The notes under the pieces are model-generated. The model did not search any database. It worked only from the letters and a program-made list of their open reading frames with translations, and had not been told where the DNA came from. A DNA stretch of 64,000 nt from Paenibacillus radicis (ex Gao et al. 2016) (GTDB lineage: Bacteria; Bacillota; Bacilli; Paenibacillales; Paenibacillaceae): the NCBI RefSeq assembly GCF_014641555.1, contig NZ_BMHY01000005.1, forward strand, positions 301,322 through 365,321, given 5' to 3'. The first letter of the stretch is position 1. Every line of letters starts with the position of its first letter. The position numbers were made by a program, and so were the translations under genes. Below are positions 33,322 through 42,663 of the stretch, piece by piece.

Positions 33322-34059
33322 ATGATTTCTCCTTTTTTTAAGAAAAAGGATTCAGCGGCGAGCGCGCCGGATCAAGAGGCAAGGGCAACCTCAATAAACG
33401 ATCCGGAATTGCAGAACAACGAGCCGGGCACGGAAGAGGTCGAGCAAACAGAATCAGCTGCGGAGTTATTTGCAGTCATGAGCAGTTCCAGTAAAGCCAA
33501 TCTGGATAAAAAATCGTTGGACCTTATTTTCTCGGTCGAGCAAATTATTCAGGCAAGACAGCATTCGGATCGGAACATCCATGAGCTTCAGGATCGTCTG
33601 AACCATGCCAACAACCATGTAGACCGGTTGAATCGCGACGTTAAGAACCTCAATAAAGTCATTGAGGAGCGCGAGAAGAACATTCTGGAGCTGGAGAACA
33701 AGCTGATCGAGAAAAACTTGAAGGTCGATCAGGTGATGGAGGATTACCGTGAGCTGCAGACCCAAATGTCCGGTGAGACCGAAGAGTTGAAGGCGGTCAT
33801 CGATCTGGAGCAGCAAAAGTACAGCAGCTTGATGCAGAAGCATAATGAGACACAAGCGGAGCGGAATAAGCGAATCAATGAGCTGGAGGAGCGTATCAGC
33901 CGCCTTGAAGCGGAGGGCAACCATCTTCGCCAGAAGTATGAGACGACCCGCCAGGAGAAGGCTTATTTGGCGAATATGATTCAGGACTTTACCAATCGCA
34001 TGTCGATGCCGTTTGCGAATCAGGCGAATTCGGCAGCGGACGGAAGCGGAGACAATTAA
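33322..34059 (+). CDS. Coiled-coil protein of unknown function
   Basis: A 245-residue soluble protein: basic start MISPFFKKKD, an acidic low-complexity linker to about residue 45, then an almost continuous coiled coil (about residues 70-225, for instance HELQDRLNHANNHVDRLNRD and INELEERISRLEAEGNHLRQ), ending in a short polar tail. I recognise no family. RBS GGGGTG. The deacetylase gene follows after 44 nt on the same strand, so the two may be cotranscribed, hinting at an envelope-related scaffold (inference). Confidence 0.75.
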   Translation: MISPFFKKKDSAASAPDQEARATSINDPELQNNEPGTEEVEQTESAAELFAVMSSSSKANLDKKSLDLIFSVEQIIQARQHSDRNIHELQDRLNHANNHVDRLNRDVKNLNKVIEEREKNILELENKLIEKNLKVDQVMEDYRELQTQMSGETEELKAVIDLEQQKYSSLMQKHNETQAERNKRINELEERISRLEAEGNHLRQKYETTRQEKAYLANMIQDFTNRMSMPFANQANSAADGSGDN

Positions 34060-34103
34060 AGCGTAAATCAACATGAGACGCGGCAGGAGGAAGTCCATAC
34101 ACC

Positions 34104-35420
34104 ATGGAGACGAATAAAATCCGAATGATCGAGCTCTTATCTCTGCGGCAGGAGCCGGATCATTATCGAATGGAGCTAAGCGTCACGGCAGACGAAGAGC
34201 GCAAACGGTTCGTTCTCGATATTGATGAGCATACCTACCATCAGCTTTCTGCTGCTGTTCCCCGGACGGGTGAACGAGTCAGGCTGTCGCTGTATCCGAA
34301 ATGGGATACGTACGGCAAAAGGTTCAACAGCAGTCTGACAAAGGTCAATCGCGACACAAGCCTTCATTTGCCTTTTACATGTACCAAATGCTATGTATCG
34401 CAGTTGGAGACGGCTATCCGTGAAGAGGCTCTCTCCGCACAAGAAGAGCAACATGCAAGTATAAGTGCAAGTATAAATACCGATCAACTTAAGCAATCGA
34501 AAAAAGTGCCGTTTCGCCTGTTCGGCAAGCGATTCCGTTTCGTTGCTGCGAGACTGGCCGTGTTTACGCTTATTTTATGTATCGCAAGCATTACGATGAA
34601 TCGCGAGCTGTTTGAGGATGCTGCTGATCCGTTGATCCATCGGGTGATAGCGGCAAGCTCTAATGAAACGTCGACAGAAGCAAGTGCGGCCCCGTGGTCT
34701 TTTGGCCCTGGCATCGTGCAAGCTGCTTCCTGGAACGGATTGAATGAGATGCCGCTTGTTGAATCTAAGGGTTCGGTCATGCCTTCTGGGGAGAAGACTC
34801 AGCCTGTAGAGCCGGAGAAGAAGGCGGGCTATGAGATCGTGCAGCTCCCGGCTGATAAAATGCAGTACAGCTTGCCAAAGGGTTATGTCGCCTTGACCTT
34901 CGATGATGGACCTTCTGTATACACGGAGCAAATCGTCGACATTCTGAAAGAGAATGATGTTGCAGCGACCTTCCTTTTCATCGGGAAAAACGCCAAGCGA
35001 AAACAAGAAGCCGCCGCTTATGCCAGTGAACAGGGAATGACAGTAGGCAATCACTCTTGGTCTCACAGCGACTTGTCGAAGTTGAAAAGCGAGAAGGCAT
35101 CGGAAGAGCTGAAGCAAACCAATGAGCTGCTGGAAGACATTACAGGCAATCCGACGACGATTTTTCGGCCGCCTTATGGCGCTGTTTCCGATGAGCTGAA
35201 ATCACAGGTTAAGAAGCTGGGGATGAAGACGCTCATGTGGAACCGCGATCCGGAGGATTGGCATGTCAAAAGTGCATCAGACATCGTGAAATACTTCCAC
35301 CAGACGAATCCGTCCGGCGGTATTTATGTCCTGCATGAGAAGAAGATCACGGCGGAAGCTTTGCCGGAAATTATCGAATATTTGAAGAAAAAGAAACTAA
35401 AGTTTGCTGTGTTTGAATAG
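34104..35420 (+). CDS. Membrane-anchored polysaccharide deacetylase (NodB domain)
   Basis: A 438-residue protein with an unusual N-terminal cytoplasmic domain (residues 1-145, with FTCTKC giving a CxxC at 93-96), one membrane helix (about 149-165), an extracellular linker and a C-terminal NodB esterase domain: TFDDGP (metal Asp at about 267-268), VGNHSWSHSDL (His at about 317 and 321), FRPPYGA, RDPEDW and VLHEK. The family removes N- or O-acetyl groups from peptidoglycan or other wall glycans. The N-terminal part is not the usual signal peptide and may interact with cytoplasmic partners, perhaps the coiled-coil protein encoded just upstream. Confidence 0.85.
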   Translation: METNKIRMIELLSLRQEPDHYRMELSVTADEERKRFVLDIDEHTYHQLSAAVPRTGERVRLSLYPKWDTYGKRFNSSLTKVNRDTSLHLPFTCTKCYVSQLETAIREEALSAQEEQHASISASINTDQLKQSKKVPFRLFGKRFRFVAARLAVFTLILCIASITMNRELFEDAADPLIHRVIAASSNETSTEASAAPWSFGPGIVQAASWNGLNEMPLVESKGSVMPSGEKTQPVEPEKKAGYEIVQLPADKMQYSLPKGYVALTFDDGPSVYTEQIVDILKENDVAATFLFIGKNAKRKQEAAAYASEQGMTVGNHSWSHSDLSKLKSEKASEELKQTNELLEDITGNPTTIFRPPYGAVSDELKSQVKKLGMKTLMWNRDPEDWHVKSASDIVKYFHQTNPSGGIYVLHEKKITAEALPEIIEYLKKKKLKFAVFE

Positions 35421-35435
35421 CAGGATAAGATAGAA

Positions 35436-35471
35436 TGCCGCTGGCCTTTTGGGCTGGCGGCGTTTTTTTTT
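35436..35471 (+). terminator. Terminator of the deacetylase gene
   Basis: GCCGCTGGCC / GGCTGGCGGC stem with wobble pairs and loop TTTTG, then G and a T run. Confidence 0.85.
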
Positions 35472-35557
35472 CGCCCGGTTATGCCATGCATGAAAAGAAA
35501 GGTTTGGTTCACAATAAACCCGTCTGCTCTTCAAAATCAGGCAGAGGAGGGGTATTG

Positions 35558-36232
35558 GTGAATAATCGTTGGATGAAATGGCTGCTGCCATACGGCTTGA
35601 CTGCCCTATTGCTGGTGGCACCGCTTTCGGCTATACCGGCTGAAGCACATACGGAGAAAAGCCATCACACACGGGATCATAAGGGATGCTTAAGCCCCAA
35701 AGCCGCAAAGCTGTTTGAAAAGTGGCAAAAGCTATGGATCGAGCATGCGTTATGGACCAATAACTATATCGTCAGCAATCTGGAGGGCTTGGATAATAAA
35801 GAGCAGGTATTGGCAAGACTGCTGCGCAATCAACGGGATATCGGAGATGCGATTAAGCCTTATTACGGAGAAGTGGCAGGCGATCAACTGGGCAAGCTGC
35901 TGACCGAGCACATTATGACGGGCGGGAAAGTGTTCGCGGCACTGCAAAGCGGTAACGAAGCCGATTTACAGCAGGCCAACAAAGCGTGGTATGGCAATGC
36001 CGATGAAATTGCAGCTTTGTTAAGCGGCTTAAACCCGCACTGGAGCGAAAAGCAGCTTAAGGATTTGCTGTATCAGCATTTGCAGCTCACCGCAGCGGAT
36101 GTCGTAGCCAACCTTCACAAAGAATGGGAGCAATCGATCCATATCTATGATGACGGACAGGATCATCTTATCTTACTGGCTAATGTTCTAGCGGAGGGCA
36201 TTTTGAAGCAATTTCCGGATCAGTTTAAATAA
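35558..36232 (+). CDS. Secreted helical protein of unknown function
   Basis: A 224-residue exported protein: signal peptide WMKWLLPYGLTALLLVAPLS, cleavage probably after AEA at about residue 30, then a His-rich segment (HTEKSHHTRDHKG) and an all-helical body with Trp/His-containing helices (LWIEHALWTNNYIVSNLEG; IHIYDDGQDHLILLANVL). The layout suggests a metal-binding four-helix protein, but I do not recognise the family. The GTG at 35558 follows GAGGAGGGG by 6 nt; an upstream extension overlaps the terminator of the previous gene and is rejected. Confidence 0.75.
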   Translation: MNNRWMKWLLPYGLTALLLVAPLSAIPAEAHTEKSHHTRDHKGCLSPKAAKLFEKWQKLWIEHALWTNNYIVSNLEGLDNKEQVLARLLRNQRDIGDAIKPYYGEVAGDQLGKLLTEHIMTGGKVFAALQSGNEADLQQANKAWYGNADEIAALLSGLNPHWSEKQLKDLLYQHLQLTAADVVANLHKEWEQSIHIYDDGQDHLILLANVLAEGILKQFPDQFK

Positions 36233-36243
36233 GATATGAAAAA

Positions 36244-36286
36244 ATCTCAGGACGGCTGCAGCAGTCGTCCTGAGATTTTTTTTGGT
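36244..36286. terminator. Bidirectional terminator between the secreted protein and fabI
   Basis: ATCTCAGGACGGCTGC / GCAGTCGTCCTGAGAT stem, then T8 on the plus side; A-rich on the other. Confidence 0.9.
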
Positions 36287-36304
36287 TGGTTTAGCGGCAG
36301 ATAG

Positions 36305-37081
36305 CTAGCCAAGAATATGATAGCCCGAATCGACGTGAAGCACTTCACCGGTAACGCCCCGGGAGAGCGGGCTAAGCAGGAACATCGTGGCGTCGCCAAC
36401 CTCATCCTGATCGACATTCCGTCTAAGCGGCGCTTTCTCATCCATCGTCGTCACAAGCTCGTTGAACCCGGCAACGCCGCCTTTTGCAGACAATGTGCGG
36501 ATCGGCCCGGAAGAAATTGCATTAACGCGGATACCGGCTTTGCCTAAGTCCTCCGCCAAGTAACGGACGCTTGCTTCCAGTGCCGCTTTCGCAACACCCA
36601 TGACATTATAGTTTTTCATAACGCGCTCTGCGCCAAGATACGTTTGCGTCACGATGCTTCCGCCTTCGGTCATGAGCGGCTTGCAAGCCTTCGCCATTGC
36701 AACGAGGGAGTAAGCGCTAATATCTTGCGCTTGCAGATAGCCTGCGCGGGTCGTATCGACATATTCGCCTTGCAAATATTCTTTATCGGCAAATGCGACA
36801 GAATGAGCCAGTCCATGAATGACAGGCACTGCCGCTTGAATTTCTTGCGCTGCCGCCTCGATGCTGGCATCATCCGACACGTCGCAGGATACGCAAAGCA
36901 GCGGCTTAATGCCGTTCGCTTCCAGCAGCTGCGACAGCTTCTGGAACGACCGCTCTTTCCGGTATGTGAAAATCAGGTTCGCGCCTTCGCGATGCAGTGA
37001 TTTAGCAATTCCCCAAGCAATGCTGCGCTCGTTCGCAACGCCCATAACGATTATATTTTTCCCGTTCAATATTCCACTCAT
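36305..37081 (-). CDS. fabI: Enoyl-[acyl-carrier-protein] reductase (NADH), FabI
   Basis: Catalyses the last step of the fatty acid elongation cycle. The 258-residue protein shows the FabI divergence from classical SDRs: GVANERSIAWGIA cofactor loop, GLAHSVAFADKEYL, QTYLGAERVMKNYNVMGVAKAALE with the Y-x6-K pair, and GPIRTLSAKGVAGF-like substrate loop. A FapR-type box lies about 100 nt upstream on the same strand. RBS GAGG. Monocistronic. Confidence 0.95.
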   Translation of the reverse strand: MSGILNGKNIIVMGVANERSIAWGIAKSLHREGANLIFTYRKERSFQKLSQLLEANGIKPLLCVSCDVSDDASIEAAAQEIQAAVPVIHGLAHSVAFADKEYLQGEYVDTTRAGYLQAQDISAYSLVAMAKACKPLMTEGGSIVTQTYLGAERVMKNYNVMGVAKAALEASVRYLAEDLGKAGIRVNAISSGPIRTLSAKGGVAGFNELVTTMDEKAPLRRNVDQDEVGDATMFLLSPLSRGVTGEVLHVDSGYHILG

Positions 37082-37178
37082 TTGTATAGCCTCATTTCAT
37101 GTAGGTTCTCTCACAACAATGCAGAATCCATCCACGTCGGATTCTTTGTCTATTTATGTCTATTTTAACACAAGATAA

Positions 37179-37194
37179 TAATACCTGGTACTAA
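37179..37194 (-). promoter_or_regulatory. FapR-type operator of fabI
   Basis: Minus strand TTAGTACCAGGTATTA, an inverted repeat of the TTAGTACC class bound by the malonyl-CoA-responsive repressor FapR in bacilli. It lies 98 nt before the fabI start. Confidence 0.8.
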
Positions 37195-37241
37195 ATTTGT
37201 TGCGAGAAGCGGCCATAGGGAGAAATAGGATGGCTGGCTGA

Positions 37242-37874
37242 TTAAGGACTCGCGATGTTCCTCGCACTGCGGGCGATGAGAAACTGGGCCCCATAGTAAG
37301 TCGTCATAATGTAGATGGATGAATGGGCGATATCAGATACGAACATATTCCAGGCGAGCACAGAATCGGAGATGACAAATAGAATGCTGCCCCACATTGC
37401 CAGCTTGTTGCCGGTCATGATGGCTGCCCAGCACATAAGGGAGATGACGATCAAGTAGATGAGCACGGGGATCACTAACGCATCGTCCCCGCCAGCTTTT
37501 ACTGCAGGCAGCAGACGGCTGGCCATAAGCACCCCGTACAAGGACAAAGGAATGATGGTCAGCAGGCGCAGCAGCGAGTATCGCCATACGCTAACGAAGG
37601 TGAATAGGTAGAAGAGATGTCCGATCAGAAAGGCAGCGAGACCGACGATGAACCAGACCAGCAGTCCGTCGCCAAGCATGCAGAAGAATAGACCGCTAAG
37701 CAGCAGCCAGTGGGAGCGCTTTCGTTTCTGCGGGAATTGAAGGCAGGCATAGGCAATAATGAGCCACATCGGAATGAGCTTGAATAGCAGCTTCACAGCA
37801 AATGGATTGTCTGGAATGGCAAAGATGTAAATCGCACTCGTTAAGAGAATCAGGCAAGGCATGATCAGTCTCAA
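37242..37874 (-). CDS. YhhN-family membrane protein (lysoplasmalogenase-like)
   Basis: A 210-residue protein with seven or eight membrane helices: FKLIPMWLIIAYA, LLLSGLFFCMLGDGLL (conserved Gly-Asp), FLIGHLFYLFTF and ISDSVLAWNMF with the conserved SD motif of the YhhN/TMEM86 family. TMEM86B hydrolyses lysoplasmalogens; bacterial activity is known for a few members only. The TTG at 37874 has AAGGAG 8 nt upstream; the ATG at 37862 has none. Confidence 0.85.
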   Translation of the reverse strand: MRLIMPCLILLTSAIYIFAIPDNPFAVKLLFKLIPMWLIIAYACLQFPQKRKRSHWLLLSGLFFCMLGDGLLVWFIVGLAAFLIGHLFYLFTFVSVWRYSLLRLLTIIPLSLYGVLMASRLLPAVKAGGDDALVIPVLIYLIVISLMCWAAIMTGNKLAMWGSILFVISDSVLAWNMFVSDIAHSSIYIMTTYYGAQFLIARSARNIASP

Positions 37875-37946
37875 GCCAACCGCTCCTTCGGCATGCAGAT
37901 ATCATCGTAACCTATATTATTCGCACCTCCAGGGCAGCATTCCTTG

Positions 37947-39647
37947 TTACGTCCCTGGAGGAAACCAGACATGGCGCAGATCGACCCAGCCCTGCGAGTT
38001 GAAGGTCACGCCGCGCACAGAGGGCATATAAGCGGTTTGAACCGGCCGTTCGTATAAAATATAAAGCTGATGCTCGCGGATCAGCAGCTCCTCAATGTCC
38101 CGGAACAGCTCGGCTCTAAGCTCAGAATCAGCTTGCCGGGCAATCGCTTGGAGCCGTTTCTCAATATCTAAGCGTGTGTGCGGCTCGATATGCGCAGACA
38201 TCGTCTGATACAGGTCGAATTGCCGAAGCTGCTCGTCCTGGTCGCGCAGCAGCGAGAAGACAATCAGATCGGATTCCAAACGAATGGGTCCCTTGAAAGC
38301 CTCGACGGAAGCCGTAGCGACAGTGCAGCTATAGCCATGCCGCTCCAACTGCTGGGCCAGCCATTCCGCGTCATGACGATAGGGCTCAACTGTCGCAATG
38401 GCAATAGAGATGGCGGTGGAGTGCACAGCAGGGGCGGGCGAATCCTCACGCAGGCAAGCCAACAGCTTTGCACGTAATTCCGGATCGGACATAACGCCTG
38501 CCTTCTGCGTGTTGCAGGTGACGAATTTCCGTACAGTCGTGCGGGAGTGAATCTGACTCCAGCCGCCGCTTCCGGCTTCCGCCGGATTATGAATTAAGTG
38601 AAATGGCGATGATGGCTCGGCGGCTTCTTCGGGCAGTCCCCACGGGACATGCACGATCTCAACACGGTCCAAATGCGCCCGTCCTTGGAAGTAGGAGCCG
38701 AAAGCCTCCAAGACGCAGCCGCCGTCGCTCATTTCCGTTAATTGAAAAGGACCCGTACCAATCGGCCTTGAGCCAAAATGCTCGCCGAGCTGTCCCAATT
38801 CCTTCGGGACGATGGCTGCACGGCTTGTACAGAGAAGCGGCAGGAACAGCTCGTTGGGTTCAATCAATTCAATCTCAACTACGTTTGGATGAAGGGCGCG
38901 AACAGCCTGTATCTGCTTGAAAATGACGCTGTACAGCGTCCGGCGCGAAGTTCCGATCAACCGCTCCAGTGTAAAGACAACGTCATCGGCGGTCATGATT
39001 TTGCCGTTATGGAACAGCACTTCCTTGCGCAAGTAGAACGTCCAGCGCTTACGGCTGGCGTCAACCTCCCAAGCATGGGCGATGCCTGGCAAAATTTCTT
39101 CCGTCACATTCCCATCGAGCGTATCGGAGTTCGCAAAGTTCGCCCGGCGAACGAGACCATCGAAGACATGACTGGCAACAAAGGATTCCGCCAGCAAGTT
39201 CATGGACAGCGGGTCAATCGTCTGAAGCTGCTGGCGGAGCGGCAATCTAAGCGTATCTATGCGTTTGTTGCTTCTCAGCTCGGTGCTGTGGCCGAAATAA
39301 CCGAGCAGCCAGCCCTGTACATGCTCTTGCAGCGCTGCTGAACGTACATGACCCTGCAATTGTGCAAGCGACCGCCCGATGGCATGACGGTTTGTCGCCA
39401 TCGCTTTAAGCATCGATTGCGACGCGATTTCTTCGGGCGCAGCCAGAAAGCGCAGCGTCGATCGGCGTCCCCTGCCGCGGCTGGAAATCCACTCTACCCA
39501 GCCATGCTCTACCATGCTTCGGACGACATTCATCGCATTCCGGTGCGTGCAGTCAAGCGCGCCTGCCAATTCATCCAACGTAAGCTCCGCTTCTGCTTCG
39601 GCCCCGTACCGGGAATGCAGGCGCAAATAATGGCCATGCAGCTTCAT
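37947..39647 (-). CDS. SgrR-family regulator with peptide-binding-protein domain
   Basis: A 566-residue regulator: N-terminal winged HTH (LTLDELAGALDCTHRNAMNVVRSMVEHGWVEWISSRGRGRRSTLRF) as in SgrR_N, and a C-terminal SBP_bac_5 solute-binding domain (EEILPGIAHAWEVDASRKRWTFYLRKEVLFHNGKIMTADDVVFTLERL, FGSRPIGTGPFQLTEM). In Bacillales such proteins often stand beside an MFS transporter they control; none is adjacent here. No signal peptide, so cytoplasmic. Divergent from the DUF4173 gene. RBS CAGGAGG. Confidence 0.85.
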   Translation of the reverse strand: MKLHGHYLRLHSRYGAEAEAELTLDELAGALDCTHRNAMNVVRSMVEHGWVEWISSRGRGRRSTLRFLAAPEEIASQSMLKAMATNRHAIGRSLAQLQGHVRSAALQEHVQGWLLGYFGHSTELRSNKRIDTLRLPLRQQLQTIDPLSMNLLAESFVASHVFDGLVRRANFANSDTLDGNVTEEILPGIAHAWEVDASRKRWTFYLRKEVLFHNGKIMTADDVVFTLERLIGTSRRTLYSVIFKQIQAVRALHPNVVEIELIEPNELFLPLLCTSRAAIVPKELGQLGEHFGSRPIGTGPFQLTEMSDGGCVLEAFGSYFQGRAHLDRVEIVHVPWGLPEEAAEPSSPFHLIHNPAEAGSGGWSQIHSRTTVRKFVTCNTQKAGVMSDPELRAKLLACLREDSPAPAVHSTAISIAIATVEPYRHDAEWLAQQLERHGYSCTVATASVEAFKGPIRLESDLIVFSLLRDQDEQLRQFDLYQTMSAHIEPHTRLDIEKRLQAIARQADSELRAELFRDIEELLIREHQLYILYERPVQTAYMPSVRGVTFNSQGWVDLRHVWFPPGT

Positions 39648-39769
39648 TCGATTCGAACCTCCTGTCCGTTTATAAAATACGAAACTATTGCTCCGTTAAT
39701 TTCTATTTATCTTCTTATTTTAACATTTACAATGGATGTTAGATAGCATAATAACTGGAGGGAATTGTA

Positions 39770-41332
39770 ATGAGTGAAGAAGTGCCTGTGCTGAAGCCGG
39801 ATGAAGCTTTTGCAGACCGGAAGGGAGCGCTCAGGGCGTTAGGGATGGCGCTGGCGGCAGCGTGTATTCACCAGTATTTATTTTTCGAGCATTCGTTTGG
39901 AATCTCCTATCCGATATTTATCGGCATCTTCTATGCCTTATTGCTCGGAAATGCGAAGGGGAGCATGCGCAGGCTGACGGGCATTGACTACTTTTGCTTC
40001 GCAGCTGTCGCTTTGCTTGCTTTGACCTATGTACTGTTTGACAATCCAATCTTTTACGGGTTAAATTTCATTGCGATTCCAGTGCTGATAGCGCTACATA
40101 CCGTCTACTTGTTTGGTCCGGAAAAGGGGAGAGCCTGGTCGGATATCCGGCTCATTCCGGCGACGCTGGAGCAGCTTTTCATTCAAACCTTCGGTCATTG
40201 GGCGACGGCATTCTCGCTGCTGCGCTTTACCACTGCAACAAAGATAGATAGCCGTCATAAAAAAACGACAGGCAGTGTGCTCATCGGTCTGGCGATTGCT
40301 GGACCGCTGCTGATAATCGTCACGACGCTGCTGGGTTCCGCAGACGGCGTTTTTCAGGGAATCGTGAATGCCATCCCGGATTCATTCGGGAGTTTCTCGA
40401 TAGGGGAAGGCATCGCCAGAATAATGTGGATCGTTATATTGAGTCTTGCATTGTTCGGCTATGTGTGGGGATTTGTCAGGCCGCGTGTATCGCATAGAGC
40501 GAGGCTGGCGGCAAATTGGAAGGAAGCTCAGCTGCAAGGTGCTGTACCTTCGCAAACGAAAGCTGCTGCTTCGAGTGTTAAAGCAGATCCGCTCATCATA
40601 GCGACTGTGCTTGTTGCGATAAATGCCGTCTATATTTTGTTTGTCGTCATTCAGTTTTCTTATTTATTCGGCATGCTGAAAGGCCATTTGCCGGAAGGAA
40701 TGACGTATGCAGAATACGCCAGGGGCGGGTTTTTCGAGCTGGTGATCGTAACTTCGATTAATTTTGCCATCATGCTGGGGACGCTTGTCTTTTCCGATAA
40801 AAGCCGGGTCGTTCTCGCTAAGGTCAATAACGTACTGCTGTATGTGCTCGTCAGCTGCTCAGGCGTGATGCTCGTATCTGCTTATAAGCGGCTAGTACTC
40901 TACGAGCAAGCTTATGGCTATACCTATATTCGTTTTCTAGTGCATGCTTTTATGATTTACTTGGCAGTTCTTCTTATTATAGCCGGGCTGCGTATTGCAA
41001 TATCACGTATTCCGCTGGCCCGGTTCTATATCGTGATCAGCATTGCGGCCTATGTGCTGGTCAATTATATCGGGATGGACCGGATGATTGCAGAGCGCAA
41101 CATCGAGCGGTTTAATAAAACCAGCACCGTTACGGACGTTTCGTATTTGAATGAGTTGTCGGCTGATGCCGTTCCACTGCTCATTCAATTCGCAGTCAAG
41201 CATCCCGAATTGGAAAGAGGCTTGAAAGACAGAGAAGAACGGCTTCAACAGAGAGACAGCAGCTGGCAGTCTTACAATTGGGCGGAGGCTCGTGCGAAGC
41301 GGCAGTTGAGTAAGCATTTCTCCTCCAATTAA
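39770..41332 (+). CDS. DUF4173 multi-pass membrane protein
   Basis: A 520-residue protein with about 12 hydrophobic segments and the DUF4173 core (LIGLAIAGPLLIIVTTLLGSADGVFQ; YAEYARGGFFELVIVTSINFAIMLG). A long C-terminal cytoplasmic or extracellular tail after the last helix is rich in Glu, Arg and Lys (RGLKDREERLQQRDSS). Function unknown. RBS TGGAGGGAA. Monocistronic with a hairpin terminator; divergent from the SgrR-like gene, which may regulate it. Confidence 0.8.
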   Translation: MSEEVPVLKPDEAFADRKGALRALGMALAAACIHQYLFFEHSFGISYPIFIGIFYALLLGNAKGSMRRLTGIDYFCFAAVALLALTYVLFDNPIFYGLNFIAIPVLIALHTVYLFGPEKGRAWSDIRLIPATLEQLFIQTFGHWATAFSLLRFTTATKIDSRHKKTTGSVLIGLAIAGPLLIIVTTLLGSADGVFQGIVNAIPDSFGSFSIGEGIARIMWIVILSLALFGYVWGFVRPRVSHRARLAANWKEAQLQGAVPSQTKAAASSVKADPLIIATVLVAINAVYILFVVIQFSYLFGMLKGHLPEGMTYAEYARGGFFELVIVTSINFAIMLGTLVFSDKSRVVLAKVNNVLLYVLVSCSGVMLVSAYKRLVLYEQAYGYTYIRFLVHAFMIYLAVLLIIAGLRIAISRIPLARFYIVISIAAYVLVNYIGMDRMIAERNIERFNKTSTVTDVSYLNELSADAVPLLIQFAVKHPELERGLKDREERLQQRDSSWQSYNWAEARAKRQLSKHFSSN

Positions 41333-41340
41333 TCATGAGC

Positions 41341-41372
41341 AGCCGCCTTCTGCAGGTGAGAGGGCGGCTTTT
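41341..41372 (+). terminator. Terminator of the DUF4173 gene
   Basis: AGCCGCC and GGCGGCT enclose a loop of about 14 nt, followed by TTTTC. Confidence 0.65.
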
Positions 41373-41377
41373 CACGG

Positions 41378-42088
41378 TTAAATAAACTTTTTCAGAATCG
41401 CGTCCACCCTTTTGCGATTGCTGATAAAGTTTTTTCGCTTTAGCAGCCGCTGGTTAAGCGTATTTCGCTGATGGACAACGACGAGGTAGTTTCGTCTCCC
41501 CTTACTCGTCAATATTTCATGCTTATGCTTGACCACTGCGGGATGTCCGCCTTTGATTTTATATCGTTTTCCATTAAAGTAGTCTACGCTCTTATAGATC
41601 CAAGTATAGAAGGGCGGAGAGGTCTTCTTGACCGGGGAAATCCGGTGACGGAGGCTGTCATAAATGTAACCGAGCTGGTTGACGAGCGCGCGTGTTCCTT
41701 CTTTAGGCTTCCACTCGTGCAGCTGTTGAATCAGCGTTTTTTTATAGGTATCGTCGCAGTCGAGGCGGACAAGATACAGCCATTTGGCGTCGCCCGCGAG
41801 TTCCTTTTGTGCTTCAATATATTGCTCCTCCGGCACGAACCGAATATTATCCGGCAGCGGCTCATGCTTCTCCAGCGTCTTCTGAATGAGCTCCTCCGTA
41901 ACGGATGCATAACGAATAAGCGCAGTGAACTGCTGGTTGGTTTGCTTTTTCAAGCTGTTCATCGTATATTTCATAAAAACGTTCATCCGGTATTCGATCC
42001 ATTCCTGCGTAAGTCCAACCTTATAAGGACCGCCTCTGGTGGAGCGGTTGTTGAATTCGATACCGACGATAATGACCTTTTTTGCCAT
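41378..42088 (-). CDS. Putative glycosyltransferase (rhamnosyltransferase-like)
   Basis: A 236-residue protein with N-terminal VIIVGIEFNNRST, YTMNSLKKQTNQQFTALIRY and LVRLDCDDTYKKTLIQQL, where DCDD is the nucleotide-sugar/metal DxD motif of GT-A-like enzymes. It is related to proteins annotated as putative rhamnosyl transferases. The C-terminal quarter is strongly basic (KRKNFISNRKRVDAILKKF). The acceptor is unknown. RBS GAAGGAGGG. Confidence 0.75.
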   Translation of the reverse strand: MAKKVIIVGIEFNNRSTRGGPYKVGLTQEWIEYRMNVFMKYTMNSLKKQTNQQFTALIRYASVTEELIQKTLEKHEPLPDNIRFVPEEQYIEAQKELAGDAKWLYLVRLDCDDTYKKTLIQQLHEWKPKEGTRALVNQLGYIYDSLRHRISPVKKTSPPFYTWIYKSVDYFNGKRYKIKGGHPAVVKHKHEILTSKGRRNYLVVVHQRNTLNQRLLKRKNFISNRKRVDAILKKFI

Positions 42089-42299
42089 ACCGGAGCGATC
42101 GCCCTCCTTCTGTTCTTTGCTCCAGCATATTCAGCCATAAAGCGGTGGTGAAGAGAACAAAGGGGCGAAACTTAGGGAAATGGGCATATTAACCGTATAA
42201 AGGTTGACTCAGCAGCGGCGTCAATAGTAGTTTAATGAAGAGCGGTGAAGCTTAACCTGCTGCGGAATGCAATTTAGACAGGAAATGGAGACGAAAGTG

Positions 42300-42590
42300 A
42301 TGACAGAGCAAGGGAACGAACAAGTAAACGAGCAAGAGCTGATTCAATACATTGCAGAGCAGACGAAATTGGATGTGAAAAGCATTCAGCTCGTACTGAA
42401 GCATGAGCAGAAATTTATGGACGGTGCCAAAACGAACGCCAGCGGAGAAGTGGAGATTGACAGCGACGAGCTCGTCGATTACATCGTAGGCCGTCCTGAC
42501 GTGAAGCTGGACGAGTTGAAAGTGGAGTCTATTCTCGATGCAGAAATGGACTATTTCATGGACAAAGGACTTGCCGGTTATATTGATTAA
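42300..42590 (+). CDS. Small acidic protein of unknown function
   Basis: A 96-residue soluble acidic protein: ELIQYIAEQTKLDVKSIQLVLKHEQKFMDG and IDSDELVDYIVGRPDVKLDELKVESILDAEMDYFMDKG. The first part resembles short bacillar helix-turn-helix-like domains in which a segment similar to HU/anti-repressor helices is followed by conserved Asp/Glu, but I know no function. The ATG at 42300 has GGAG 9 nt upstream. Single gene with a strong terminator. Confidence 0.75.
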   Translation: MTEQGNEQVNEQELIQYIAEQTKLDVKSIQLVLKHEQKFMDGAKTNASGEVEIDSDELVDYIVGRPDVKLDELKVESILDAEMDYFMDKGLAGYID

Positions 42591-42595
42591 TAAGA

Positions 42596-42645
42596 AAAGA
42601 AGACCTTTCTCGCGCCTTAGGCACAGGAAGGTCTTCTTTTTTTCG
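42596..42645. terminator. Terminator between the small acidic protein and M20 genes
   Basis: AAGAAGACCTTTC ... GGAAGGTCTTCTT followed by T7; A-rich on the other side, so useful for both genes. Confidence 0.9.
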
Positions 42646-42663
42646 TTACATGCAGCAGCAGGT

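Noticed and set aside
35435..35557. Upstream extension of the secreted helical protein
   Set aside because: It overlaps the terminator of the preceding gene and places a spurious segment before a perfect signal peptide.
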